Positions 6,351 to 12,652 of a stretch of DNA of 17,478 nt are shown here, one piece after another. Every line of letters starts with the position of its first letter. The stretch's first letter is position 1. Source of the DNA: Richelia sp. UBA3308 (lineage in GTDB: Bacteria > Cyanobacteriota > Cyanobacteriia > Cyanobacteriales > Nostocaceae); assembly GCA_002361335.1 (NCBI GenBank), contig DESS01000168.1:1-17478 (forward strand). Reading direction: 5' to 3'. Position numbers and translations under genes: made by a program. The notes beneath the pieces are model-generated. The model saw only the letters and a list, made by a program, of their open reading frames with translations, was not told where the DNA came from and ran no database searches.

Positions 6351-6956
6351 ATGATAAAAGAGCGTGACTATACGTTAATTATTGATAAAAGCGGTAGTAT
6401 GTCGACTCCGGATCAAGCTGGTGGTAGAAGTAGATGGGAGATCATGCAAGAATCTACTCTTGCTTTGGCAAGAAAGTGCGACCAGTTCGATCCGGATGGA
6501 ATGACAGTTTACCTGTTTTCCGGTAGATATAAACGCTACGATAATGTGACTTCAAAGAAAGTCGAGCAGATATTTATGGAAAACGATCCTGCCGGTACTA
6601 CGAATTTAGCAGGTGTACTCAAAGATGCAACAGATGATTACTTTAAGCGTAAAGCAGAAGGGCAAACTAAGGCCAATGGAGAAACTATTTTAGTTGTAAC
6701 AGATGGTGAACCCGATGATAGAAAAGCGGTTTTTGAAGTGATTATTAATGCTTCTCATCAGATGGAAAAAGATGAAGAATTAGCTATATCTATTATTCAA
6801 GTTGGTTCCGATGCTCAAGCAACAAAATTTCTCAAAGCTTTAGACGATCAAATGGAATCAGTTGGTGCAAAATTTGATATTTGCGACACTATTACTTTGG
6901 ATGATATGGAAGATATGACTCTTGCAGAAATATTAACGAATGCAATTATTGATTAA
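6351..6956 (+). CDS. von Willebrand factor A (MIDAS) domain protein, copy 1
   Basis: The 201-residue protein is essentially one vWA domain without signal peptide or membrane segment, so cytoplasmic. A complete metal-ion-dependent adhesion site is visible: DKSGS (D12, S14, S16), GTT (T83/T84) and TDGEPDD (D118). MIDAS domains bind protein partners through a bound Mg2+. The C-terminus is acidic (ICDTITLDDMEDMTLAEIL). ATG at 6351 follows AAAGGA. It is the first of three same-strand genes; the second is a same-length paralog, so tandem duplication is clear. Stand-alone vWA proteins of this type often serve as adaptors with AAA+ ATPases or stress systems, but no such partner lies in this window. 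Specific function unknown. Confidence 0.9.
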   Translation: MIKERDYTLIIDKSGSMSTPDQAGGRSRWEIMQESTLALARKCDQFDPDGMTVYLFSGRYKRYDNVTSKKVEQIFMENDPAGTTNLAGVLKDATDDYFKRKAEGQTKANGETILVVTDGEPDDRKAVFEVIINASHQMEKDEELAISIIQVGSDAQATKFLKALDDQMESVGAKFDICDTITLDDMEDMTLAEILTNAIID

Positions 6957-6986
6957 GTTAATAAATGAATCAAATAAATTAATCAT

Positions 6987-7010
6987 AGGAGAATTAAAAT
7001 AGGAGAATTA
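6987..7010 (+). repeat. Duplicated ribosome-binding sequence before vWA copy 2
   Basis: AGGAGAATTA occurs at 6987-6996 and 7001-7010, a 14-base tandem step. Only the downstream copy is at the right distance (about 8 bases) from ATG 7015. The upstream copy has no start codon near it and probably arose by slippage, though a standby ribosome site is possible. Confidence 0.6.
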
Positions 7011-7014
7011 ATCA

Positions 7015-7620
7015 ATGTTAGACAATCGAGATTATACCTTAATTATTGATAAAAGTGGTAGCATGGCAACCCCCGACCAAAAGAGTGGTAGAACTAGATG
7101 GGTAGCAGCGGAAGAATCAACTTTTGCTTTAGCAAGTAAATGCGAACAATTTGACCCAGATGGTATTACTGTCTATACTTTTTCTGGTAAATTTAAAAGA
7201 TATGAGAATGTGACATCAAAGAAAGTTACCCAAGTTTTTCGAGAAAACGATCCTTCCGGAACTACTGATTTGGCTGCAGTATTAAAACACGCTACTGATA
7301 ATTATTTTGAACGAAAAGTTGCCGGTGAAACCAAGCCTAATGGTGAAACTATTTTAGTTATTACTGATGGGGAACCGGATGATAGAAAAGCCGTTATGAA
7401 AGTAATTATCGAAACCTCTCGTCGCATGGATAGGGATGAAGAATTAGGAATTTCTTTTATTCAAGTTGGTACAGATCCTCATGCTACCCGCTTTCTAAAA
7501 GTATTGGATGATGAAATGCAAAGCGCTGGCGCTAAGTTTGATATATGTGACACAATTACAATGGATGATATGGAAGATTATAGTCTTTCAGAAGTGTTGC
7601 TAAATGCAATTATTGATTAG
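7015..7620 (+). CDS. von Willebrand factor A (MIDAS) domain protein, copy 2
   Basis: A paralog of the preceding gene: also 201 residues, alignable without gaps and roughly 70% identical by eye. MIDAS residues are kept (DKSGS, GTT, TDGEPDD). Divergence is concentrated around residues 30-42 and on the surfaces between motifs, while the C-terminal FDICDTIT segment is nearly unchanged. The gap after copy 1 is 58 bases. The ribosome-binding sequence AGGAGAATTA appears twice in tandem (6987-6996 and 7001-7010), the second copy correctly placed for ATG at 7015. Both copies look intact, so the pair may form a heteromer or bind different partners; that is inference. Confidence 0.9.
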   Translation: MLDNRDYTLIIDKSGSMATPDQKSGRTRWVAAEESTFALASKCEQFDPDGITVYTFSGKFKRYENVTSKKVTQVFRENDPSGTTDLAAVLKHATDNYFERKVAGETKPNGETILVITDGEPDDRKAVMKVIIETSRRMDRDEELGISFIQVGTDPHATRFLKVLDDEMQSAGAKFDICDTITMDDMEDYSLSEVLLNAIID

Positions 7621-7647
7621 CTATTCTAATTAATCGGAATTAAACAA

Positions 7648-8079
7648 ATGGATTCCATTGATAAGTTGTTGTCCGAAGTCAAAGCAGAATATCAGCAAAA
7701 AACTAATTCTCAAGCAGAGAAAATAGAGGAAGTTGAGAAAATAAACAAAATCAAGTCTGAATCATCTGTTCGATCTTCCTCATTTTTTGAGTCTTCACCT
7801 CCAAAAACAGATGCAGTCGATCATATTTTATCTGAAGTTAAGCAAGAATTTGAACAAAAACAATTATTAGATGAACAGCAAAAACAGCAGGAACTTGAAA
7901 AGGAAAGAATTGAACTTGAAGTTATTAAAGCCAAACAAATAGAAGCTTTAAAAATTCAAGCTCAAGAATGGTTAGAAAAATTAGAACCATTATCTCCTGA
8001 AGGAATTTGGTTTGAAAGTTTTGCTCAAAGTTACCCTTCAAAATTAGAAGCGGCGATTGAATATTTGCTTGGAGAGTGA
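7648..8079 (+). CDS. Small charged coiled-coil protein of the vWA operon (possibly Slr1339 salt-stress family)
   Basis: The 143 residues have no signal peptide or membrane segment. An 18-residue motif opens the protein (residues 1-18, IDKLLSEVKAEYQQK core) and recurs at 54-71 (VDHILSEVKQEFEQK core), separated by a Ser-rich linker. Residues 68-105 are a highly charged Gln/Glu/Lys helix, likely coiled coil. The end (WLEKLEPLSPEGIWFESFAQSYPSKLE, read in parts) looks like a small folded domain. It starts 27 bases after vWA copy 2 with only a weak GGA upstream, so translational coupling is likely. I tentatively link it to the cyanobacterial Slr1339 salt-stress family from memory. The gene order suggests a partner of the vWA proteins. 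Confidence 0.75.
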   Translation: MDSIDKLLSEVKAEYQQKTNSQAEKIEEVEKINKIKSESSVRSSSFFESSPPKTDAVDHILSEVKQEFEQKQLLDEQQKQQELEKERIELEVIKAKQIEALKIQAQEWLEKLEPLSPEGIWFESFAQSYPSKLEAAIEYLLGE

Positions 8080-8119
8080 GCAGTTAATTGTTAACTCTTT
8101 AACCTCTAAATATGGGTTT

Positions 8120-8198
8120 AATTCCCCGGCAACCTGGTGGAAGATACACCCCACGCTGGGCGTGAATGGATTGGGGTATAAATCCCTATCCCAATTCC
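8120..8198. other. Nested foldback structure, possible IS200/IS605-type end
   Basis: ACCCCA at 8148-8153 can pair with TGGGGT at 8172-8177, enclosing CACGC (8152-8156) and GCGTG (8160-8164), so the inner and outer stems share one base. A competing stem is GGATTGGG (8168-8175) with CCCAATTCC (8190-8198). Subterminal foldbacks of this sort occur at the ends of IS200/IS605-like elements, but no transposase or TnpB remnant is visible nearby. The call is speculative. Confidence 0.25.
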
Positions 8199-8214
8199 AG
8201 CCAACTTCGGCTCC

Positions 8215-8322
8215 CTATTCATGCATTGCTTGAAGAATTGCTTGTAAACTTTCTCCTAAAGGTGTGAGTGAGTATTCCACTTTTGGGGGAATTTCTGTAT
8301 CAACTTGCTGATTTACTATTCC
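8215..8322 (-). pseudogene. Remnant of an HxlR-family winged-helix regulator
   Basis: Read on the minus strand, 35 codons give GIVNQQVDTEIPPKVEYS then LTPLGESLQAILQAMHE and a TAG stop. This is the wing and C-terminal helix of the HxlR family of DNA-binding regulators (the IPPKVEYSLTPLGESL block is diagnostic). The recognition helix and everything before it are missing; a different sequence ending in a palindrome replaces them. The C-terminus also stops earlier than usual, where members continue with WG and more residues. It is too short to work and has no start or ribosome-binding site. I call it a decayed fragment. Confidence 0.75.
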
Positions 8323-8358
8323 ATTTTATGGCGTTGCCTGCCTCGTTATGAATTATAA

Positions 8359-8390
8359 ATGTCTCGACGTTATATATAACGTCGAGACAT
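8359..8390. repeat. Perfect 32-bp palindrome
   Basis: ATGTCTCGACGTTATA at 8359-8374 is followed directly by its exact reverse complement at 8375-8390, with no loop. It lies between the HxlR remnant and the 3' end of the 2TM gene. GTCTCGACGT-type palindromes recur between genes in Nostoc-like genomes (from memory), so an interspersed repeat is more likely than an operator. It might also end the 2TM transcript, but no good U-run follows on the minus strand. Confidence 0.85.
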
Positions 8391-8441
8391 CGATTTCCGT
8401 TATTCTTCACAACTAACTTTTATTATTTTGCGCTGATTGTA

Positions 8442-8939
8442 TCAAGAAGTAGCTTTAAAAAACTTATTAATCAGATTATTGACAGAACGTTTTAACTGAT
8501 TTTTACGGTACCATCTTTGGAAAGCAGCTTCATAATCTTCACCTTTAGTTTGAAAAGTATTCCAGCCATCCAAACCTAATAACATACCCCAAAATAGTAC
8601 AATATAAAGCGACCAGCTAATACCACCGCCCGTAAGCAAATCGATTAATACAAAAAACGTATTGATGATAGTATAATTACCCGCACGTTTTTTTAATCTT
8701 CTTTGGCGGTATGCGTTAAATGCTAGTCGATTCTCTATTTCGCCTTGTTTTGCTACCCAATCCTCTTCTGCTAATTTTAGAGTTTCTGGGGAGATATCCA
8801 ACTCAGCTGCGATTTCCAAGAGCACCTTGTGAGAAAACTCCTTATCATCATCAGCTTGACGGGCAATCGCCAACTGCAAAATTTGCTGTACATCTTCTTG
8901 GCTATAACTACGACTAATTTTATCTCCCGAATCCGTCAT
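8442..8939 (-). CDS. 2TM-domain membrane protein
   Basis: The 165-residue protein has a cytoplasmic N-terminal helical region (SYSQEDVQQILQLAIARQ... then DISPETLKLAEEDW, residues 11-61) with a predicted short helix-turn-helix look. Two closely spaced hydrophobic segments follow near 88-103 and 107-123, then a basic tail with RWYRKNQLKRS. This layout matches the 2TM domain family (PF13239), sometimes fused to histidine kinases, whose function is unknown. I chose ATG at 8939, preceded by AGAAGAGA; the longer frame to 9026 adds 29 residues with no family resemblance. The interval 8940-9244 holds its promoter region and a small hairpin, CCCTTT-GCT-AAAGGG at 9113-9127, and no gene. Confidence 0.8.
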   Translation of the reverse strand: MTDSGDKISRSYSQEDVQQILQLAIARQADDDKEFSHKVLLEIAAELDISPETLKLAEEDWVAKQGEIENRLAFNAYRQRRLKKRAGNYTIINTFFVLIDLLTGGGISWSLYIVLFWGMLLGLDGWNTFQTKGEDYEAAFQRWYRKNQLKRSVNNLINKFFKATS

Positions 8940-9244
8940 AATAATTGTCTCTTCTATTACTTTTAATAGAGAATTAATGCAGGGGAAGCACAAGGTTGTG
9001 CTATTATCTCTAGAGTAACAAATCAATCAAGTCTAAGGTATAAGATAATAAAAGCACCGCAACAGACTTTTAGATCCGCGTCTTTTTAGCTGAAGAAGCT
9101 TATTTTCTCCATCCCTTTGCTAAAGGGAACACTTCAACCACTTTTTATCTAGGCAATAACGTTATATCAATTCTAAAAAAAAGCCAGTATAGGTAATTAA
9201 CGATGTAGAGATACAGGCTGTAGCAGTAATTGCTAGTAAAAAAT

Positions 9245-10534
9245 TTATATATGATTACAATTGCCTTGGATTGGAATTTCAATCCTAAATTCCGTACCTT
9301 TTCCTACTTCTGAAAAGCATTCTAATTTTCCACCATGCTTTTCTACCACAATTTGATAACTGATTGATAATCCAAATCCAGTTCCTTTGCCTACAGCCTT
9401 AGTTGTAAAAAAAGCATTAAATATTTTGTCTTGATGCTCGGATGATATACCATGTCCATTATCTGAAATTATAATAATAACATTAGAATTATTCTCATTA
9501 AGTTTGGTACTAACTTTAATACAAGGAATTGAAGAATCAGTTTGAGCAGTATTATTCTCTACTTTTTCTTCAAGTGCATCGATGGCATTAGCAATCAAAT
9601 TCATAAATACTTGATTTAATTCACCTGGATAGCATTTAACAGCTGGTATTTGAGTGTAATTTTTAATAATTTTAATTCCAGACTTTTTTCCATGTGGCTT
9701 TAATCTATGCTGTAAAATCATTAATACACTATCAATGATTTCATGAATCTCCGCAGGTTGCATATTATTGCGATCGTGACGGGAGAAATGCCGTAAACCT
9801 ACAATTAAATCCCGAATCCGTTCCGTTCCCAGCTTCATGGAAGATAGAGTTTTTGGTAAATCTTCTTGAACAAAATCCCATTCAATTTCTTTCTCGTATT
9901 CTTCAATTTCTGCTACCGGATTACAATAATACTTTCGATACAGTTGTAACAATTTAAGTATATCTTGAATATAATCATCGGCAAAATTTAAGTTGTTATA
10001 AATAAAGTTGGCTGGGTTATTAATTTCATGAGCTATTCCCGCTAATAATCTTCCTAAGGAAGACATTTTTTCATTTTCAACAAGCTGCTTTTGAGCATTT
10101 TGCAACTCCTGCAAAGCTCTATCATATTTTTGTTGAATAGAATATAGTGCTCGTAATTCTGCTTTTTTTAATTCTTGTTCTACGCTATCTTTTAACTTAA
10201 CTAAATTATCTTTTATCACTACATCACTAACACCTAACTTGATTGCACTAACTGCTGCTTCTACTTCTATTGCAGTCGCTATAAGAATTAATGGTACTTC
10301 TAACCCTCTTTGTTGTAAAATTTGCAAAATAATATTGTAATCTATTTCTCTATAGTCGTAATCAGCAATTATTAAATTAAAGTTTTTTCCCTCTAAAACT
10401 TCCTGAAATTCTCCCATTGTTTCAACTTGCTTGCTAATAACTTCATAACCAGTTACTAGTTGTAATTGCTCAAGTATTAAAACTGCATCTTCTTGACTAT
10501 TTTTTACCAGCAATACCTGGAATGGTTGATTCAC
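9245..10534 (-). CDS. Receiver-histidine kinase hybrid protein with degenerate receiver
   Basis: A 429-residue soluble two-component sensor kinase. Residues 5-125 form a receiver domain with phospho-acceptor candidate D58 and K108. The acidic Mg2+ pocket normally at the end of the first strand is replaced by KNSQ (11-14), so phosphorylation is doubtful. A coiled linker (about 115-157) leads to the HisKA helix GIAHEINNPANF with phospho-accepting H169. The HATPase domain carries all boxes: N (NLIANAIDALEE), G1 (SDNGHGIS), F (IFNAFFTTK) and G2 (GKGTGFGLSIS). The GTG start at 10534 is well supported by AAGGAG. There is no membrane segment and no response regulator next to it, so the output partner is unknown. 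The kinase core looks active. Confidence 0.9.
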   Translation of the reverse strand: MNQPFQVLLVKNSQEDAVLILEQLQLVTGYEVISKQVETMGEFQEVLEGKNFNLIIADYDYREIDYNIILQILQQRGLEVPLILIATAIEVEAAVSAIKLGVSDVVIKDNLVKLKDSVEQELKKAELRALYSIQQKYDRALQELQNAQKQLVENEKMSSLGRLLAGIAHEINNPANFIYNNLNFADDYIQDILKLLQLYRKYYCNPVAEIEEYEKEIEWDFVQEDLPKTLSSMKLGTERIRDLIVGLRHFSRHDRNNMQPAEIHEIIDSVLMILQHRLKPHGKKSGIKIIKNYTQIPAVKCYPGELNQVFMNLIANAIDALEEKVENNTAQTDSSIPCIKVSTKLNENNSNVIIIISDNGHGISSEHQDKIFNAFFTTKAVGKGTGFGLSISYQIVVEKHGGKLECFSEVGKGTEFRIEIPIQGNCNHI

Positions 10535-10896
10535 TGGCTTCTCCTTAATTTAAATGACAATCTGTGATGTTTTGCTTAACAGATACAATGAAGGAACGTA
10601 TAGTTTTGATGATACACCCCTTGATAATTTATAAATTGGTATTATGATATTAAATCATATTTGATAATTATCGATTCCGGGATTTATCAAATACTATTAA
10701 TTTCGTAAAATCTTTAAAACTACAATATCTTCGGCTCAAAAAATTAACAATTATTATATGTAAAGGACTATACTTGTATCTATAGATAAAAAACTGTAAG
10801 CTCGGAAATTATATACATTATTATATACATATTAAATAATCATAGTTATAAATATTGCTAATTAAGTAACATTTGATAAAAAAAAATATTATGAAC
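10535..10896. other. AT-rich intergenic region without genes
   Basis: The stretch between the kinase start and the ABA4-like terminator is very AT-rich and has no convincing reading frame, tRNA or array on either strand. The promoter of the kinase gene must lie in its left part; AAGGAG at about 10541-10546 (minus strand) is its ribosome-binding site. Confidence 0.6.
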
Positions 10897-10922
10897 AATG
10901 GACGATTTTTTAGTCGTCCATT
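10881..10922 (-). terminator. Rho-independent terminator of the ABA4-like gene
   Basis: AATGGACGA at 10897-10905 and its perfect complement at 10914-10922 form a nine-pair stem with an eight-base loop. On the minus strand it is followed, after TCATAATA, by a run of T's at about 10879-10887. It starts 26 bases after the stop codon of the gene ending at 10948, the expected place. Confidence 0.75.
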
Positions 10923-10947
10923 CAGCATAACATATTAAAGAGATAAA

Positions 10948-11424
10948 TTAGGTATTATTAACTGATGTTAGTATATCCGAAGTCGGAGTATCGGTTGATT
11001 TTTGAGAGAAGAATCTCAGAAAAATCCAGTAGCTAAAAATATGAGAAAGTAAACCAATAGGACCTGCAAATAAACAAAGTGCAAGGGAATGAAAAGTCCA
11101 CACACCAGTTTTTACTCCAGCTAAATAAATGTAGCGTCCCACAAATAAATCCATTACCAAGAAATGAATCCATCCAGTTGCAGCAGCGGTTTCCGAAGCA
11201 AAAAAGCGAGCAATATCCGCTAAGTCAGGATTGGATAAAGCTTGAGCATTTTCTGGTGTAATACTGCTAATAAATAAATACAAATACAGTGCAGCTAAGG
11301 GTAAAAATGGAATATAGGATTCCATGACTCGTTGAGTAATTTTCCACTTGGGTAAAAAAATCATTAACACCCAAAAAGGTAAGACAAAAAGATTTGCAAT
11401 ATTAAATAGTTCGGTGACAAACAT
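10948..11424 (-). CDS. ABA4-like membrane protein (DUF4281)
   Basis: The 158-residue integral membrane protein has about four hydrophobic segments. These are near residues 7-23 (NIANLFVLPFWVLMIFLP), 37-54 (IPFLPLAALYLYLF), 88-105 (GWIHFLVMDLFVGRYIYL) and 112-140 (FHSLALCLFAGPIGLLSHIF). The HFLVMDLFVGR and GPIGLLSH blocks are the conserved core of the ABA4 family, which includes the plant chloroplast protein required for neoxanthin synthesis. Function in cyanobacteria is less settled; a carotenoid role is possible but unproven. I chose ATG at 11424, placed behind AGGAG at the right distance; ATGs 18 and 21 bases upstream would leave that site inside the coding sequence. The divergent HAD gene starts 271 bases away. 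Confidence 0.85.
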   Translation of the reverse strand: MFVTELFNIANLFVLPFWVLMIFLPKWKITQRVMESYIPFLPLAALYLYLFISSITPENAQALSNPDLADIARFFASETAAATGWIHFLVMDLFVGRYIYLAGVKTGVWTFHSLALCLFAGPIGLLSHIFSYWIFLRFFSQKSTDTPTSDILTSVNNT

Positions 11425-11654
11425 AAAAAACTCCTGTTCCATCAACTGCTTTCAATACTTGAAACAATAAGTATTAATCTCAAGTGTCACGTTTATTTTA
11501 TGCTTTTTTATCGCGTTTTATTTGAAAAAAAATAAATCAATGATTTGTTCTGATTATCTCAAAATTAATTGAAATAAATCGCTGTTATTCAAAACCTATA
11601 TCCAAAATATAGTATGATATTGCAAAGTATTCTATATAATTATTTTTCAGATTA

Positions 11655-11676
11655 TAACCTTTAACCTTTAACCTTT
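11655..11676 (+). repeat. Heptamer STRR (TTAACCT) in the HAD leader
   Basis: Three consecutive heptamers of TTAACCT type (11654-11675) end a few bases before the ribosome-binding site of the HAD gene. This is a third heptamer sequence in the window, unrelated to those at 31-170, 15774-15829 and 16283-16314. The rest of 11446-11653 is AT-rich leader DNA for the two divergent genes. Confidence 0.7.
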
Positions 11677-11678
11677 AC

Positions 11679-11698
11679 AAAGGGGGTGGCATCACTTG
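11679..11698 (+). promoter_or_regulatory. Strong ribosome-binding site deciding a TTG start
   Basis: AAAGGGGGTG at 11679-11688 matches the anti-Shine-Dalgarno complement AAAGGAGGTG at nine of ten bases and stands seven bases before TTG at 11696. No ATG is near at a suitable distance. This makes the rare TTG start the best choice for the HAD gene. Confidence 0.75.
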
Positions 11699-12424
11699 AA
11701 GACTATAAAATGCAAAAATAGAACATTTTCAAATATACAAGCAATTATATTTGACAAAAACGGTACTTTAGAAAACTCAGAAGTATATTTACGTAATTTT
11801 GCCCAAAAAGCCGCACGAATTATAGACGCTCAAATACCCGGTATTGGCGAACCTTTGTTAATGGCATTTGGTGTTAATGCGGATACTTTAGATGCTGCGG
11901 GTTTAATGGCTGTAGCAAGTCGTCGGGAAACAGAAATCGCCGCCGCAGCTTATATTGCCGAAACTGGCAGAAGTTGGATTGAATCCTTGGAAATAGCCCG
12001 TAAAAGTTTAGACGAAGCAGACAAATATCTAGGTGATTGTGCTTCCCCTTTGTTTGCCGGTAGCTTAGAAGTACTACAAAAGCTTTCACAAGCAGGATTA
12101 AAGCTTGGTATACTTTCAGCCGCCACAACTGAAGAAGTAAATCAATTTGTTGCGATTCATAAACTTAGTGATTATATAAACTTAGAAATGGGAGTAGACG
12201 GTAATATCTTTAAACCACAACCAGCTTTATTTTTACAAGCTTGTGAAAAATTGGCAGTAGAAGCAAGCGCAACATTAATGGTAGGAGATTCTGTTGGCGA
12301 TATGCAAATGGCACGCAACGCCAAAGCCGCAGGTTGTATTGGTATTACTTGGATTGGTAAGTCAGATAATGTTCGTGGTGCCGATGTTGTAATTAATAAA
12401 TTAGATCAAATTCAAGTTTGTTAA
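11696..12424 (+). CDS. HAD-superfamily hydrolase with DxN motif I
   Basis: The 242-residue soluble protein has the HAD Rossmann-like core with a helical C1 cap (about residues 30-110), as in phosphatases of the phosphoglycolate phosphatase/beta-phosphoglucomutase branch. Motif I reads FDKNGTL: nucleophile D20 is present, but the usual second Asp (acid/base) is N22. Motif II is ILSAATTEE, motif III the Lys in FKPQPALF, and motif IV VGDSVGDMQMA, all intact. Substrate unknown. Start TTG at 11696 is set by a near-ideal ribosome-binding site. The Asn could slow the phosphatase reaction or point to a different chemistry. I cannot tell by eye whether it is lineage-wide. It is convergent with the broken barrel gene. 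Confidence 0.87.
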   Translation: MKTIKCKNRTFSNIQAIIFDKNGTLENSEVYLRNFAQKAARIIDAQIPGIGEPLLMAFGVNADTLDAAGLMAVASRRETEIAAAAYIAETGRSWIESLEIARKSLDEADKYLGDCASPLFAGSLEVLQKLSQAGLKLGILSAATTEEVNQFVAIHKLSDYINLEMGVDGNIFKPQPALFLQACEKLAVEASATLMVGDSVGDMQMARNAKAAGCIGITWIGKSDNVRGADVVINKLDQIQVC

Positions 12425-12576
12425 TCAATTTCATAAATTAATATTATAAATTAATTCCATCAATCAATTACTTGCTAACTACAGACAATACTTGAGTATC
12501 TTAATTATCAGATTATAGAAAACCTCTTTCTTGGAAATAGAAAAAGGCTTTAAATTTCTCTTAAATTAATTGTGGT

Positions 12577-12624
12577 ATAGGCAGGATGCCCCTACATTTT
12601 CAAATTCCGGAACATCCTGCCTAT
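12577..12624. terminator. Inverted repeat between convergent genes
   Basis: ATAGGCAGGATG at 12577-12588 and its exact complement at 12613-12624 flank a 24-base loop. It sits between the HAD stop (12424) and the barrel gene end (12653), which converge here. GGCAGGATGCCC-type foldbacks recur between genes in related genomes (from memory), so this may be an interspersed repeat serving as a bidirectional terminator. No long T-run is present on either side. Confidence 0.5.
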
Positions 12625-12652
12625 GTATTGTCAAATTTGGCAACATTATCCC

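Noticed and set aside
6351..7620. Tellurium-resistance TerY or cobalt-chelatase-like system
   Set aside because: Only the vWA domains are present; no TerD/TerC, ATPase or chelatase subunit lies in the window.
8080..8214. tRNA or riboswitch in the foldback region after the vWA operon
   Set aside because: No cloverleaf, T-loop or known aptamer core can be drawn; the stems compete with each other.
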